A DNA stretch of 64,000 nt, from the NCBI RefSeq assembly GCF_019278525.1, contig NZ_CP058986.1:558001-622000 (forward strand), read 5' to 3'. The position numbers and the translations under genes were made by a program. The stretch's first letter is position 1. Each line of letters starts with the position of its first letter. Shown here in pieces: positions 43,945-54,824 of this stretch. A model generated the notes under the pieces. The model did no database searches. It was not told where the DNA came from and worked only from the letters and a program-made list of their open reading frames with translations. The DNA comes from Polaribacter sp. HaHaR_3_91. Its GTDB lineage: Bacteria; Bacteroidota; Bacteroidia; Flavobacteriales; Flavobacteriaceae.

Positions 43945-45420
43945 ATGTCAAATTATTTTAACACATTAACATTAAGAGAGCAATTAGAACAATTAGGGAA
44001 ATGTCGTTTTATGGACGCTTCAGAATTTGAAGACGGGGTAGAAGCATTGAAAGGGAAGAAAATTGTTATTGTAGGTTGTGGAGCACAAGGTTTAAACCAA
44101 GGTTTAAATATGAGAGAATCTGGTTTAGATATTTCTTATACTTTAAGACAGGCTGCTATCGATCAAAAGAGACAGTCTTATATAAATGCATCTTCAAATA
44201 ATTTTGAAGTTGGTAGTTATGAAGAAATGTTACCAAGTGCAGATGTGGTTATTAATTTAACGCCAGATAAACAACATACAAATGTTGTAACAGCAGTAAT
44301 GCCTTTAATGAAAAAAGGAGCTACATTATCTTATTCTCACGGATTTAATATCGTTGAAGAAGGTATGCAAGTTCGTGAAGATTTAACCGTAATTATGGTG
44401 GCGCCAAAATCTCCAGGATCAGAAGTTAGAGAAGAATATAAAAGAGGATTTGGAGTACCAACATTAATAGCAGTGCATCCAGAGAATGATCCACAAGGAA
44501 AAGGTTGGGCAGAAGCAAAAGCATATGCAGTTGCAACAGGAGGTCATAAAGCAGGAGTTTTACAATCTTCTTTTGTTGCTGAGGTAAAATCTGATTTAAT
44601 GGGAGAGCAAACTATTTTATGTGGTTTGTTACAAACAGGAGCAATTTTATCTTTTGATAAAATGGTTGAAGAAGGAATTGAACCAGGTTATGCTGCTAAA
44701 TTAATTCAGTATGGTTGGGAAACTGTAACTGAAGCTTTAAAACATGGTGGAATTACCAATATGATGGACAGGTTGTCTAATCCTGCAAAAGTGGAAGCTT
44801 TTAGATTGTCTGAAGAATTAAAAGACATTATGCGTCCGTTGTTTCAAAAACACATGGATGATATTATGACAGGTCACTTCTCTCAAACAATGATGGAAGA
44901 CTGGGCTAATGATGATAAAAACTTATTAACTTGGAGAGCTGCAACAGGAGAAACTGCTTTTGAAAAACAAGAAATTACAAGTGATGAAATTTCTGAACAA
45001 GAATACTTCGATCACGGAACTTTATTAGTTGCTTTTGTAAGAGCTGGTGTAGAATTAGCTTTCGAAGCAATGACAGAATCTGGTATTATAGCTGCTTCTG
45101 CTTATTATGAATCTTTACACGAAACGCCATTAATTGCAAATACAATTGCAAGAATGAAATTGGCAGAAATGAACCGTGTAATTTCTGATACTGCAGAATA
45201 TGGTTGTTATTTGTTTGACCATGCTTGTAAGCCTTTATTAACAGATTTTATGAAGAATGTAAAAACTGATATTATTGGTAAATCTTTTAGCTCAGAAAAT
45301 GGAGTTGATAACCAAGAATTAATTAGAATTAATGCTATTATTAGAAACCATCCAGTAGAGGTAGTAGGAGCAAAATTAAGAGCTTCTATGACAGCTATGA
45401 AAGTTATAAAAACGGCTTAA
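43945..45420 (+). CDS. ilvC: Ketol-acid reductoisomerase, class II
   Basis: Mg- and NADPH-dependent isomerase/reductase for the second common branched-chain step, 491 aa, the long class II form as in E. coli. Seen: the Rossmann loop [20 protein letters not shown] near 38, [12 protein letters not shown] near 108, [20 protein letters not shown] near 154, [12 protein letters not shown] near 220 (metal acids) and a duplicated helical C-terminal domain to the end. Last gene before the strong terminator at 45511. Confidence 0.97.
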   Translation: MSNYFNTLTLREQLEQLGKCRFMDASEFEDGVEALKGKKIVIVGCGAQGLNQGLNMRESGLDISYTLRQAAIDQKRQSYINASSNNFEVGSYEEMLPSADVVINLTPDKQHTNVVTAVMPLMKKGATLSYSHGFNIVEEGMQVREDLTVIMVAPKSPGSEVREEYKRGFGVPTLIAVHPENDPQGKGWAEAKAYAVATGGHKAGVLQSSFVAEVKSDLMGEQTILCGLLQTGAILSFDKMVEEGIEPGYAAKLIQYGWETVTEALKHGGITNMMDRLSNPAKVEAFRLSEELKDIMRPLFQKHMDDIMTGHFSQTMMEDWANDDKNLLTWRAATGETAFEKQEITSDEISEQEYFDHGTLLVAFVRAGVELAFEAMTESGIIAASAYYESLHETPLIANTIARMKLAEMNRVISDTAEYGCYLFDHACKPLLTDFMKNVKTDIIGKSFSSENGVDNQELIRINAIIRNHPVEVVGAKLRASMTAMKVIKTA

Positions 45421-45510
45421 TATAGTTCGTTTTTATAATGAAATAAATCCTTGAAAGAGGTGTAATTTAGGTTTCTATAAATTATAATGTCCCCCAAAAA
45501 TTGAGTTAAA

Positions 45511-45550
45511 AAAACCTGTTAGATTTCATAATCTGACAGGTTTTATTTTT
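45511..45550 (+). terminator. Terminator between ilvC and ilvA
   Basis: AAAACCTGT (45511-45519) and ACAGGTTTT (45536-45544), plus inner AGATT/AATCT, form a stem of about 15 bp with a TCAT loop and a T-rich tail. It likely ends the leu-ilvC transcript. A TACATTTG -7-like box (45550-45557) overlaps its end and sits 5 bases before the ilvA ATG. Confidence 0.8.
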
Positions 45551-45561
45551 ACATTTGATCG

Positions 45562-46824
45562 ATGCAAACAAACCAAATTTATTATCCAAGTTTAGAAAGT
45601 GTAAGAGAGGCTTTAGAAAACTTAAAAGGTGTCGCTTTTGAGACGCCGCTTAGTAAAAACTTTAATTTATCAAAAGAACTAGCAGCAAACATTCTTTTTA
45701 AAAGGGAAGACTTACAGGTGGTTCGTTCTTATAAAATTAGAGGAGCATATAATAAGATGTCTTCTTTAACTTTAGATGAAAAACAGCGAGGAATTGTTTG
45801 TGCAAGCGCTGGTAATCATGCACAAGGAGTTGCTTTGTCTTGTAAACTACTGCAGATTAAGGGAACTATTTTTATGCCGTCTCCAACACCAAATCAGAAA
45901 ATTAACCAAGTAAAAATGTTTGGTGAAGATTTTATAGAAATTGTAATTGAGGGAGATACTTTTGATGATGCTTCTGATGCTGCAAAACTAGAATGTGACT
46001 CAAGGAACAAAACTTTTATCCATCCTTTTAATGATGAAAAGGTAATAGAGGGGCAGGCTACGGTTGGTTTAGAGGTTTTAAATCAAACTAAAGAAAAAAT
46101 AGATTATGTTTTTGTGCCTATTGGAGGTGGAGGTTTGTCTGCAGGATTGTCTTCTGTTTTTAAATATCTATCACCAGAAACAAAAATAATTGGTGTTGAG
46201 CCAGAGGGAGCTCCTTCTATGCTGACATCTATTCAAAATAAAGAAAATACAACGCTAGATAAAATTGATGCTTTTGTGGATGGAGCTGCTGTAAAGAAAG
46301 TAGGCGATTTAAACTTTGCTATTTGTCAGCAAAACCTAGCGGAAGTAATTACAGTTCCCGAAGGTAAAATATGCCAGACCATTTTAGATTTGTACAATAA
46401 AGATGCTATTGTAGTAGAGCCTGCAGGTGCTTTAAGTATTGCTGCTTTAGATTTTTTTGCTGATAAAATTAAAGGAAAGAATGTAGTCTGTGTAGTTAGT
46501 GGTAGTAATAATGATATTACAAGAACTGCAGAAATTAAAGAACGTGCATTGTTGTATGCAAATCTTAAGCATTACTTTATAGTAAAGTTTCCACAAAGAG
46601 CAGGGGCATTAAAAGAGTTTGTAGTAGAGATTTTAGGGCCTAATGATGATATAACTCATTTTGAATATACCAAAAAGAATAATAGAACAAATGGGTCTGC
46701 TGTAGTTGGTTTAGAGTTAAAATCTTCTCAAGATTTGGCTCCTTTAATTCAAAGAATGAAAGAAAACAATTTCTTTGGCGACTACCTAAATGACAAGCCA
46801 GATTTATTTCAATTTTTGGTGTAA
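45562..46824 (+). CDS. ilvA: Threonine ammonia-lyase (threonine dehydratase)
   Basis: PLP enzyme turning threonine into 2-oxobutyrate and ammonia, the entry to isoleucine, 420 aa. Seen: RSYKIRGAYNKM near 55 (Schiff-base Lys), CASAGNHAQGVALSC near 84, FIPVGGGGLS-like VPIGGGGLSAGLSSVF near 190 (phosphate loop), VVSGSNND near 313 and one ACT-like domain at 335-420 for Ile control. Because a -7-like TACATTTG lies 5 bases before ATG, the mRNA may be nearly leaderless. It links the thr and ilv pathways in the window. Confidence 0.96.
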   Translation: MQTNQIYYPSLESVREALENLKGVAFETPLSKNFNLSKELAANILFKREDLQVVRSYKIRGAYNKMSSLTLDEKQRGIVCASAGNHAQGVALSCKLLQIKGTIFMPSPTPNQKINQVKMFGEDFIEIVIEGDTFDDASDAAKLECDSRNKTFIHPFNDEKVIEGQATVGLEVLNQTKEKIDYVFVPIGGGGLSAGLSSVFKYLSPETKIIGVEPEGAPSMLTSIQNKENTTLDKIDAFVDGAAVKKVGDLNFAICQQNLAEVITVPEGKICQTILDLYNKDAIVVEPAGALSIAALDFFADKIKGKNVVCVVSGSNNDITRTAEIKERALLYANLKHYFIVKFPQRAGALKEFVVEILGPNDDITHFEYTKKNNRTNGSAVVGLELKSSQDLAPLIQRMKENNFFGDYLNDKPDLFQFLV

Positions 46825-46993
46825 TTACATTGAATATTTAAATTATAATAAAAATAGAACCTCGAAAACCATTTCGTGTTTAAAAGTGTAAATGAGGTGT
46901 TATACAGTTATTTTTAGTTAATTTTGGACTATAAATAATTAAACTATTTATTTTTAATTATTATTTTTTTTATACAATTTATAAAATTAATTT

Positions 46994-48586
46994 ATGAAGA
47001 AACAATTTACAGAGATTCCAGAAGCATATAAGATAACATCACTATTGCACCAAAAAACATATTTAGTTAGTGGTGAGTTAAAAGAGTGGAAAGGTGAAAC
47101 TACAGAAGTATATTCTACAATTTCATCAACAAAAGAATACAAACCAACCTTATTGGGTACTGTTCCTAATTTAACAGGAGAAGAAGGTTTAGAAGCATTA
47201 AATTCTGCTTATAGAGCTTATGATAAAGGGCAGGGTTTATGGCCAACAATGCGTGTTGCAGACAGAATTGAATGTATGGAGGAGTTTGCAGAGCAAATGA
47301 AAACTAAACGAGATGAAGTTGTAAAACTGCTAATGTGGGAGATAGGAAAGGCATTACCGGATTCTGAAAAAGAATTTGATAGAACCATTGAGTATATCTA
47401 CGATACTATTGAAGACTATAAGCAAATGGATAGAGATTCTGCTAAGTTTGAAAAAAGTAGTGGAGTACACGCGCATATTAGACGTGGTCCTTTAGGTGTA
47501 GTTTTATGTTTAGGCCCTTATAATTATCCTTTAAACGAAACGTTCGCTTTGTTGATTCCTGCATTAATTATGGGGAATACAGCTGTTTTTAAACCTGCAA
47601 AACATGGAGTTTTATTATTATCTCCGTTGTTAGAGGCTTTTCAAAATAGTTTTCCAGAAGGTGTGGTGAATATTATTTATGGTAGAGGTAGGGTTTTAGC
47701 TACGCCTATCATGAAAACAGGTAAAGTAGATGTGTTGGCTTTAATAGGTAACAGTAAATCTGCGAATGCAATTCAAGCAAATCACCCTTTTAAAAACAGA
47801 TTGCGTTTAGTGTTAGGTTTAGAGGCTAAAAATCCTGGAATTGTATTGCCGGATGCAGATTTAGACTTGGCAATAGATGAATGCCTTTCTGGAGCAACTT
47901 CTTTTAATGGACAACGTTGTACTGCATTGAAAATTTTATATGTACATGAGCATATTGTAGATAAATTTAACAAACGATTTGCAAAGAGAGTTGATGCTTT
48001 AAAATTTGGAAACCCATGGGAAGATGGTGTAAAATTAACACCTTTACCAGAACCAGAGAAACCAGCATATATTCAAGAATTAATTGACGATGCGACTTCT
48101 AAAGGAGCAAAGGTAATTAATAAAAAAGGAGGTAAAACTTCTGAAAACTATATTTTTCCTGCTGTTTTATATCCAGTTTCTAAAGATATGAGAGTTTTTA
48201 AAGAAGAGCAATTTGGACCAGTAACTCCTATTGTTTCTTTTAAAAATATTCAAGAGCCTTTAGATGATATGGCAGAATCTAATTACGGACAACAAGTAAG
48301 TGTTTTTGGTAGTGAAGTAAAAACTTTGGCACCGTTAATTGATACTTTGGTTAATTTAGTGTGTAGAGTAAACTTAAATAGTGCTGCGCAAAGAGGTCCA
48401 GATGTATATCCGTTTACGGGAAGAAAAGACTCTGCAGTATCAACTTTAAGTGTACATGATGCTTTGCGTTCTTTTTCTATTAGAACTTTTGTAGCTTCTA
48501 AAGACACACCTTACAACAATGCTATTTTAGAAGAGTTGTTAGATAAAAAGGCATCTAATTTTATTAATACAGATTATCTTTTGTAA
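46994..48586 (+). CDS. gapN: NADP-dependent non-phosphorylating glyceraldehyde-3-phosphate dehydrogenase
   Basis: Aldehyde dehydrogenase superfamily enzyme, 530 aa, oxidising glyceraldehyde-3-phosphate to 3-phosphoglycerate with NADP and no ATP. Seen: [20 protein letters not shown] near 171 (oxyanion and cofactor region), [14 protein letters not shown] near 271 (general-base Glu), [18 protein letters not shown] near 302 with catalytic C309, and [15 protein letters not shown] near 401. The RCTALK pattern, rather than GQxC with other neighbours, fits GapN. It has an N-terminal extension of about 40 residues. Single gene with its own terminator. Confidence 0.88.
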   Translation: MKKQFTEIPEAYKITSLLHQKTYLVSGELKEWKGETTEVYSTISSTKEYKPTLLGTVPNLTGEEGLEALNSAYRAYDKGQGLWPTMRVADRIECMEEFAEQMKTKRDEVVKLLMWEIGKALPDSEKEFDRTIEYIYDTIEDYKQMDRDSAKFEKSSGVHAHIRRGPLGVVLCLGPYNYPLNETFALLIPALIMGNTAVFKPAKHGVLLLSPLLEAFQNSFPEGVVNIIYGRGRVLATPIMKTGKVDVLALIGNSKSANAIQANHPFKNRLRLVLGLEAKNPGIVLPDADLDLAIDECLSGATSFNGQRCTALKILYVHEHIVDKFNKRFAKRVDALKFGNPWEDGVKLTPLPEPEKPAYIQELIDDATSKGAKVINKKGGKTSENYIFPAVLYPVSKDMRVFKEEQFGPVTPIVSFKNIQEPLDDMAESNYGQQVSVFGSEVKTLAPLIDTLVNLVCRVNLNSAAQRGPDVYPFTGRKDSAVSTLSVHDALRSFSIRTFVASKDTPYNNAILEELLDKKASNFINTDYLL

Positions 48587-48609
48587 AAAAATGTAGAAAT
48601 TATATATTT

Positions 48610-48643
48610 AAAAAACCTCCAATTTTGGAGGTTTTTTATTTTT
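48610..48643 (+). terminator. Terminator after gapN
   Basis: AAAAACCTCCAA / TTGGAGGTTTTT (48611-48622 and 48625-48636) with a tight loop and a T run beyond. Convergent with the DUF2007 gene, so it may also serve the minus strand. Confidence 0.85.
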
Positions 48644-48689
48644 AGTAAATATTTTACTAAGTGTTCTAAAAGAGGTGAATAATAATTTT

Positions 48690-48902
48690 TTAGATTTGAT
48701 TTACTTCAGTTAAAATTTCTTTTACTTTATCTAAATCTGTACCATAAACTTGAAGTTCTACTTCAAATGATAACATGTGCGGCATTAACTGAGTTGTAAA
48801 CTCATTTAGTAAAAAACATTTAATCCCTTCAGATTCTAACCTGCTTTTTAAAATAAATAAATCAGATATATTATGTGATTTTTTTATGGTGATTAAGCTC
48901 AT
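48690..48902 (-). CDS. DUF2007 domain-containing small protein
   Basis: A 70-residue protein matching the DUF2007 (putative signal-transducing) type: MSLITIKKSHNISDLFILKS, then LESEGIKCFLLNE, LSFEVELQVYGTDLDKVKEIL. The pattern (short alpha/beta ferredoxin-like fold binding the ends of two helices) resembles the domain shared with PII-like proteins. Role unknown. It lies 39 bases after the Usp gene stop on the same strand, so co-transcription is likely. Confidence 0.82.
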   Translation of the reverse strand: MSLITIKKSHNISDLFILKSRLESEGIKCFLLNEFTTQLMPHMLSFEVELQVYGTDLDKVKEILTEVNQI

Positions 48903-48941
48903 GTTTTTAGCAAATAATATTTATTGAAACCTACTTACCGT

Positions 48942-49769
48942 CTATACTTTAATTGTAAACATAGGTTTTAAAGCGTTTTTAGATAAATTTTTAGTAACAC
49001 TACCGGTAAATAAATGTGCCAAACCACTTCTACCATGCGTGCTTAAAGCAATTAAGTCTGCATTAATATCTTTAGAAAAGTTTAAGATGCCTTTTTCTAC
49101 AGAAACATCACTATAAACATTTATTTTGTGATTAGGTAAATTAAAATCGGTAATAAAGTCTTTTATTTTTTGTTTTGCTTCCGAAGTTGATTGAAAGTTC
49201 GCGGGAGTATTTATTTTTAGTAAATGGATATTGCTATTAAAAATTTTTGAAAAATCAACAAACTTACCAAACACTTCCTTATTCTCTTCTTTGAAGTTAG
49301 ATGCGAAAACTAAATTTTTTAATTTAAACTTTTTACTGTCTTTTTTTACAACAATAACTGGTCTTTTAGAATTTCGTACTACTTTTTCTGTATTAGAGCC
49401 AATAAGTATTTCTTCTAGTTCAGAATGACCTTTAGAACCCATTATTATTAAATCTGTATCAATTTTATCTGCATATTTTTGTATGCCCTCAAAAGGATTG
49501 TTCAGTTTTATAAAATACTTAACATGGGTGTCTTTACTAAAAAAGTTTTCTTTAAATTCTAGTATCTTTTCTCTAACTTTTCTTAAATACAACATGCTTT
49601 CAGGAATACTAAATTTACTTCCATATCCCATGTCTGTAATACCTTTAGGGAGTTCTATTAAATGAATAAGATAAACGGTGGCCTTTGTTTTTCTAGCCAT
49701 TTTTTCGGCCATTTTACATGCGTATTCAGAAGTTTTAGAAAAATCTATTGGGACTAAAATTTTTTTCAT
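48942..49769 (-). CDS. Universal stress protein with two Usp domains
   Basis: Tandem UspA protein, 275 aa, with one domain at about 1-140 and another at 148-275. Domain 1: KKILVPIDFSKTSEYA and IIMGSKGHSELEEILIGSNTEKVVRNSKRPV, keeping the ATP-binding G-x2-G-x9-G-S pattern. Domain 2: ALSTHGRSGLAHLFTGSVTKNLSKNA, similar with G-x2-G-x8-G-S. Such proteins help survival under starvation or oxidative stress, mechanism unclear. It diverges from the rimP operon. Confidence 0.9.
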   Translation of the reverse strand: MKKILVPIDFSKTSEYACKMAEKMARKTKATVYLIHLIELPKGITDMGYGSKFSIPESMLYLRKVREKILEFKENFFSKDTHVKYFIKLNNPFEGIQKYADKIDTDLIIMGSKGHSELEEILIGSNTEKVVRNSKRPVIVVKKDSKKFKLKNLVFASNFKEENKEVFGKFVDFSKIFNSNIHLLKINTPANFQSTSEAKQKIKDFITDFNLPNHKINVYSDVSVEKGILNFSKDINADLIALSTHGRSGLAHLFTGSVTKNLSKNALKPMFTIKV

Positions 49770-49836
49770 AGTACAACAAATTAGAGGTTAAAGTGATTGT
49801 ATATAAAGTTACAAAAAATAATTGACTTCAACTTAG

Positions 49837-49867
49837 TTTGGTAAATCCCAAACATTTAGTATATTTG
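49837..49867 (+). promoter_or_regulatory. Promoter of rimP-nusA-infB
   Basis: TTTG (49837-49840), a 19-base spacer and TATATTTG (49860-49867) make a near-perfect Bacteroidota promoter. The rimP ATG is 78 bases beyond. Confidence 0.82.
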
Positions 49868-49896
49868 CACCGAAATTTACAATAAATGGAGAAGGA

Positions 49897-49921
49897 AGGG
49901 GACTAAAGAGTCCCCTCTTTT
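49897..49921 (+). terminator. Intrinsic terminator inside the rimP-nusA-infB leader
   Basis: AGGGGACT / AGTCCCCT (49897-49904 and 49909-49916), 8 bp with a 4-base loop, is followed by CTTTTTA. It lies between the promoter and rimP, so it would act as an attenuator of the operon. NusA is known to influence termination, which makes NusA autocontrol a natural inference. Confidence 0.7.
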
Positions 49922-49944
49922 TATATTTTATTTTAGGATTTAAA

Positions 49945-50406
49945 ATGGACCAAACCAAAGTAAGAAATTTAGTAGAGGAAGCACTGGCCGAGAATGAGTC
50001 GTTATATTTGATAGATTTGTCTATCTCAGAAAACAACAAAATTCAGGTTACAGTAGATGGTGATAATGGTGTTCCTTTAAGTGAATGCATTAGAATTAGT
50101 AAAAGTGTAGATGGTAATTTTGACAGAGAAGAAGAAGATTTTTCTCTAGAGGTTTCTACACCAGACATAGCGCATCCACTAAAAGTGAAGAGACAATATA
50201 TTAAAAACATCAATAGAATACTTAAAGTAAAAACTTCTGAAGAAGAATTTGAAGGAACTTTGGTAGAAGCGGATGAGGATAAAATTGTTTTAAATTGGAA
50301 AGCAAGAGAGCCAAAGCCAATAGGTAAAGGGAAGGTTACTGTAACAAAAACAGCAACTTTAGCTTATAAGGATATTATAGAAGCAAAAGTGAAGATTGTA
50401 TTTTAA
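49945..50406 (+). CDS. rimP: Ribosome maturation factor RimP
   Basis: Assembly factor for the 30S subunit, 153 aa. Seen: LVEEALAENESLYLIDLSIS near 9, ITVDGDNGVPLSECIRIS near 36, EEDFSLEVSTPDIAHPLKVK near 66, and a C-terminal SH3-like domain near 90-150 (FEGTLVEADEDKIVLNWK). First gene of the conserved rimP-nusA-infB order. Length is typical for the family. Confidence 0.95.
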   Translation: MDQTKVRNLVEEALAENESLYLIDLSISENNKIQVTVDGDNGVPLSECIRISKSVDGNFDREEEDFSLEVSTPDIAHPLKVKRQYIKNINRILKVKTSEEEFEGTLVEADEDKIVLNWKAREPKPIGKGKVTVTKTATLAYKDIIEAKVKIVF

Positions 50407-50418
50407 GCAAAAAATGTA

Positions 50419-51675
50419 ATGGAGAATATAGCATTAATTGATTCGTTTTCAGAATTTAAAGATAACAAGAGTATAGACAGAGTAACATTAATGTCTATTT
50501 TAGAAGAGGTTTTTAGAGCTGCCCTAAAACGTAAGTTTGGTTCGGATGATAATTTTGATATAATTATTAACCCAGATAAAGGAGATTTAGAAATTTGGAG
50601 AAATAGAGTTGTTGTTGCAGATGGTTTTTCTGAAGATGATAATGAAGAAATTGAATTAGCGGAAGCAAGATTAATTGAGCCGGATTTTGAAATTGGTGAA
50701 GATGTATCTGAAGAAGTTAAGTTGATAGATTTAGGTAGAAGAGCTATCTTAGCATTACGTCAGAACTTAATTTCTAAAATTTACGAACACGATAGTACAA
50801 ATATCTTTAAACAATTTAAGGATTTAGAAGGCGAGTTGTATACTGCCGAAGTACATCACATTCGTCACAATGCAATTATTTTGCTTGATGATGAAGGAAA
50901 CGAAATTGTATTACCGAAAAGCGAGCAAATCCGTTCAGACTTTTTTAGAAAAGGAGATTCTGTAAAAGGAATTATTAAAACGGTAGAATTAAGAGGAAAC
51001 AAACCAGCGATTATTTTATCTAGAACATCGCCTGTTTTCTTAAATAAATTATTTGAGCAAGAAATTCCAGAAGTTTTTGATGGTTTAATTACTGTTGAAG
51101 GAGTTGCAAGAATACCAGGGGAAAAAGCAAAAGTAGCGGTAGATTCTTATGATGATAGAATAGATCCTGTTGGAGCTTGTGTTGGTGTTAAAGGTTCAAG
51201 AATTCATGGTATTGTACGTGAGTTAGGTAATGAGAATATAGATGTTATTAACTATACCAAAAACGAGCAGTTATTTATTTCAAGAGCATTAAGTCCTGCA
51301 AAAGTGACTTCAATGGAAATAGAAATGTTTGAAGAAGAACGAAATGGTAAAAAAGGACGTGTAAGCGTTTTATTAAAACCAGAAGAAGTTTCTAAAGCAA
51401 TTGGTAGAGGTGGTGTAAATATTCGTTTGGCAAGTGAGTTAACCGGTTACGAAATAGACGTTAAGAGAGAAGGTCTAGAAGAAGAAGACGTAGAGTTAAC
51501 AGAATTTGGAGACGAAATTGAAGATTGGGTTATTGCTGAATTCAAGAAGATTGGTTTAGATACTGCTAGAAGCGTATTAGAAACTAGTGTTGCAGAGTTG
51601 GTAAAAAGAACCGATTTAGAAGAAGAAACAATTACGGATGTTCAAAAAATCTTGAAAGAAGAATTTGAGGACTAA
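50419..51675 (+). CDS. nusA: Transcription termination/antitermination factor NusA
   Basis: Binds RNA polymerase and modulates pausing and termination, 418 aa. Layout: N-terminal RNAP-binding domain (1-120), S1 domain about 130-200 (YTAEVHHIRHNAIILLDDEGNEIVLPKSEQ), KH1 and KH2 about 200-345 (GACVGVKGSRIHGIVRELGNENIDVI and SKAIGRGGVNIRLASELTGY), and an acidic tail 350-418. Long C-terminal AR repeats found in enterobacteria are absent, as usual in this phylum. It lies 12 bases after rimP and precedes infB. Confidence 0.96.
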   Translation: MENIALIDSFSEFKDNKSIDRVTLMSILEEVFRAALKRKFGSDDNFDIIINPDKGDLEIWRNRVVVADGFSEDDNEEIELAEARLIEPDFEIGEDVSEEVKLIDLGRRAILALRQNLISKIYEHDSTNIFKQFKDLEGELYTAEVHHIRHNAIILLDDEGNEIVLPKSEQIRSDFFRKGDSVKGIIKTVELRGNKPAIILSRTSPVFLNKLFEQEIPEVFDGLITVEGVARIPGEKAKVAVDSYDDRIDPVGACVGVKGSRIHGIVRELGNENIDVINYTKNEQLFISRALSPAKVTSMEIEMFEEERNGKKGRVSVLLKPEEVSKAIGRGGVNIRLASELTGYEIDVKREGLEEEDVELTEFGDEIEDWVIAEFKKIGLDTARSVLETSVAELVKRTDLEEETITDVQKILKEEFED

Positions 51676-51735
51676 GTATAGTAAAGAAGTAACGTAAAAA
51701 GCATATTTTTACAAGTATAAAGTTAAAAAGAATAT

Positions 51736-54624
51736 ATGTCTGTAGGCAAAACAATGAGGCTTAATAAAGTTTTAAGAGAATTAAACATTTCTCTTGATAG
51801 AGCAGTCGAATATTTAGCGGGAAAGGGTCACGAAATAGAATCGAGGCCAACCACTAAAATTACGGGTGATGTCTATCAAGTTTTACTTGATGGCTTTGAA
51901 AAAGATGCTAATAAGAAAGCTGCATCTAAAGAAGTTGGTGAAGAAAAACGAAAAGAGAAAGAAGCTATTCGTTTAGAGCATGAAGCTAAATTAGAGAAGA
52001 AAAGAGCGGAAGAGGTTAAGAAGGAAGAGGTTTTAAGAGCCAAAGCAGATAAATTAGAGTTTAAGACTGTTGGTAAAATCGATATTGATAATATTGGTAA
52101 AAAACCTGCTGAAAAAGTTGAAAAGGTAAAAGAAGAACCTGTAGAGGTTGTTGCAGAACCTAAAGCTAAAACAGAAGAGCCTAAAGTTGAAGAACCTAAA
52201 GTAGTAGCAGAAGCACCAGTTGTAGAGACTAAAGCAGAAGCTTCTAAGGAACAAGAAACTCCGGCTGTTGAAAAACCAGTTGAAGAAAAACCAAAGGTGG
52301 CAGCACCAGAGGTTAAGAAATCTGTTTCTGAAATAGAAAAAGAAGTTTCTAAAGTTGGTGATAAACCAAAAGGGAAAAAAGACGCTTCAAAATCAGAAGA
52401 GAAAGCTGAAGAGGTTACTGCAGAAAATGCAGAAGCTATCAAAACGCAATATAAAAAATTAGACGGTCCTAATTTTACAGGTAAGAAAATTGACTTAAAA
52501 CAATTTGAAAGACCTAAGAAAAAGAAACCTGAACCTAAAAAAGATGCAAACGCAGACAAAAAGAAACGTAAGCGTATTGTAACTAAAGCTGGTGCACCAG
52601 GTTCTGCTACGGCAAGACCAAGTAGACCAGGTCAAGGAAATAGAGCAGGTGGAAGTAGACCTCCATTTAATAGAGGTGGTAGAGGTGCCGCTAGACCAGC
52701 AGCAGTTAAAAAAGAGGAACCAACTGAAGCAGAAATTCAAAAACAAGTAAGAGAAACACTTGAGAAACTGCAAGGAAAATCTTCTAGAGGTAAAGGAGCA
52801 AAATACCGTAGAAATAAAAGGGATGCCCACAGAGAACATTCTGATGCTGAGTTAGAAGCTCAAGCATTAGACAACAAGATCTTAAAAGTAACAGAGTTTG
52901 TTACTGTAAGTGAAGTTGCTACAATGATGGAAGTTCCTGTAACAAATATTATTTCTGCATGTATGTCTTTAGGTATGATGGTAACAATGAATCAGCGTTT
53001 AGACGCAGAAACATTAGTTATTGTTGCTGAAGAATTTAACCACAAAGTAGAATTTGTTGGTGCAGAAGTAGAGGAGTCTATAGAAGAGGTAGTTGATAAA
53101 CCAGAAGAATTAGAAAATCGTGCACCAATTATTACGGTAATGGGTCACGTAGATCATGGTAAAACATCTTTATTAGATTATATTAGAAAAGCAAATGTTA
53201 TTGAAGGCGAAAGCGGAGGAATTACACAGCATATTGGTGCGTACTCTGTAAAAGTTGGAGATCAAAAAATAGCATTTTTAGATACACCAGGTCACGAGGC
53301 GTTTACAGCAATGCGTGCACGTGGAGCTCAGGTAACGGATTTAGTTATTATTGTAGTTGCAGCAGATGATGATGTGATGCCGCAAACTAAAGAAGCAATT
53401 TCTCATGCGCAAGCTGCGGGAGTGCCTATTATATTTGCAATCAATAAAATTGATAAACCAAATGCAAATCCAGATAATGTAAAAACGCAATTATCTCAAA
53501 TGAATTTGTTGATAGAAGAATGGGGTGGTAACATACAGTCTCAAGATATATCAGCAAAACATGGAACAGGTGTTCCAGAATTATTAGAGAAAGTTTTATT
53601 AGAAGCTGAAATTTTAGAATTGAAAGCAAACCCTAATAAAAATGCAGTTGGTGCAGTAGTGGAAGCATTATTAGATAAAGGTAGAGGATACGTTTCTACG
53701 ATACTAGTACAAGCAGGAACTTTAAAAATTGGAGATTACTTGTTAGCAGGTAAGCACAGTGGTAAAGTAAGAGCAATGTTTGATGATAAAGGAAACAATT
53801 TAAAAACTGCCGGACCATCAACACCAGTATCTATTTTAGGTTTAGACGGAGCGCCACAAGCTGGAGACAAGTTTGTAGTATTTGATGATGAAAGAGAAGC
53901 AAAACAAATTGCCTCTAAACGTTCTCAATTACAACGTGAGCAATCTGTAAGAACTCAGAAAACATTAACGTTAGATGAAATTGGACGTAGAATTGCGCTA
54001 GGAGACTTTAAAGAATTAAACATTATCTTAAAAGGAGATGTAGATGGTTCTGTAGAAGCTTTAACAGATTCTTTCCAAAAACTATCAACAGAAGAAATTC
54101 AAGTAAATATTTTACATAAAGGTGTTGGAGCCATTACAGAAAGTGATGTGTTATTAGCAACAGCTTCAGATGCAATTATTGTTGGGTTTAATGTACGTCC
54201 GCAAGGAAATGCAAGAGCAGTAGCCGATAGAGAAGAAGTAGATATTAGAACATACTCTATTATTTATGCAGCTATCAATGACTTAAAAGACGCCATGGAA
54301 GGAATGTTATCTCCAGAAATGAAAGAAGAAGTTACTGGTAATGTAGAAATTAGAGAAATCTATAAAATCTCTAAAGTTGGTAACATTGCAGGTTGTATGG
54401 TAATGTCTGGTAAAATCCAAAGAGATTCTCAAATTAGAATTATTAGAGACGGAATTGTAGTGCACGACGGAACTTTAACAGCGTTAAAACGTTTTAAAGA
54501 TGATGTTAGAGAAGTTACAAAAGGATTCGATTGTGGTATTCAAATTAAAAACTATAATGATATTATAGAAGGAGATGTAATTGAAGCTTACAAGGAAGTA
54601 GCAGTTAAGAAGAAATTGAAATAA
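51736..54624 (+). CDS. infB: Translation initiation factor IF-2
   Basis: GTPase delivering initiator tRNA to the 30S subunit, 962 aa. Layout: N-terminal [20 protein letters not shown] segment; a long Lys/Glu/Ala-rich and Gly/Arg-rich low-complexity linker about 60-370; IF2-N near 380-460; G domain from about 463 with [13 protein letters not shown] (P loop), [13 protein letters not shown] (switch 2) and [10 protein letters not shown] (NKxD); then domains II-IV to the end. The low-complexity linker explains the long mirror frames on the other strand. Third gene of the operon, closed by a strong terminator. Confidence 0.97.
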   Translation: MSVGKTMRLNKVLRELNISLDRAVEYLAGKGHEIESRPTTKITGDVYQVLLDGFEKDANKKAASKEVGEEKRKEKEAIRLEHEAKLEKKRAEEVKKEEVLRAKADKLEFKTVGKIDIDNIGKKPAEKVEKVKEEPVEVVAEPKAKTEEPKVEEPKVVAEAPVVETKAEASKEQETPAVEKPVEEKPKVAAPEVKKSVSEIEKEVSKVGDKPKGKKDASKSEEKAEEVTAENAEAIKTQYKKLDGPNFTGKKIDLKQFERPKKKKPEPKKDANADKKKRKRIVTKAGAPGSATARPSRPGQGNRAGGSRPPFNRGGRGAARPAAVKKEEPTEAEIQKQVRETLEKLQGKSSRGKGAKYRRNKRDAHREHSDAELEAQALDNKILKVTEFVTVSEVATMMEVPVTNIISACMSLGMMVTMNQRLDAETLVIVAEEFNHKVEFVGAEVEESIEEVVDKPEELENRAPIITVMGHVDHGKTSLLDYIRKANVIEGESGGITQHIGAYSVKVGDQKIAFLDTPGHEAFTAMRARGAQVTDLVIIVVAADDDVMPQTKEAISHAQAAGVPIIFAINKIDKPNANPDNVKTQLSQMNLLIEEWGGNIQSQDISAKHGTGVPELLEKVLLEAEILELKANPNKNAVGAVVEALLDKGRGYVSTILVQAGTLKIGDYLLAGKHSGKVRAMFDDKGNNLKTAGPSTPVSILGLDGAPQAGDKFVVFDDEREAKQIASKRSQLQREQSVRTQKTLTLDEIGRRIALGDFKELNIILKGDVDGSVEALTDSFQKLSTEEIQVNILHKGVGAITESDVLLATASDAIIVGFNVRPQGNARAVADREEVDIRTYSIIYAAINDLKDAMEGMLSPEMKEEVTGNVEIREIYKISKVGNIAGCMVMSGKIQRDSQIRIIRDGIVVHDGTLTALKRFKDDVREVTKGFDCGIQIKNYNDIIEGDVIEAYKEVAVKKKLK

Positions 54625-54647
54625 TAATTTCAAAACTTAGATATAAG

Positions 54648-54686
54648 ATCGAGATTTCAGCATGCTGAAATCTCGATTTTTTTTTT
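54648..54686 (+). terminator. Terminator after infB
   Basis: ATCGAGATTTCAGCA / TGCTGAAATCTCGAT, a 15-bp perfect inverted repeat with no spacer, followed by nine Ts. It ends rimP-nusA-infB. Confidence 0.9.
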
Positions 54687-54824
54687 ATAACAATGAATTT
54701 AATCAGTCGTTTTGGTGTTTATTTGCTATTATACTTATTTTAGCATAAATAATCATAAACCTTTGTAAGGTTTTCACTTTTAAGAGGACTTGAATACTAA
54801 TATTATAAATAAATATAACAAACC

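Noticed and set aside
49887..49907. Six-codon frame MEKEGD in the rimP leader, considered as a leader peptide
   Set aside because: Too short and with no telling codon bias; the hairpin it overlaps explains the bases better.
51876..52559. A 227-residue Ser/Phe-rich frame on the minus strand
   Set aside because: It is the mirror of the Lys/Glu/Ala-rich low-complexity linker of infB; such repeats lack stops on the other strand.
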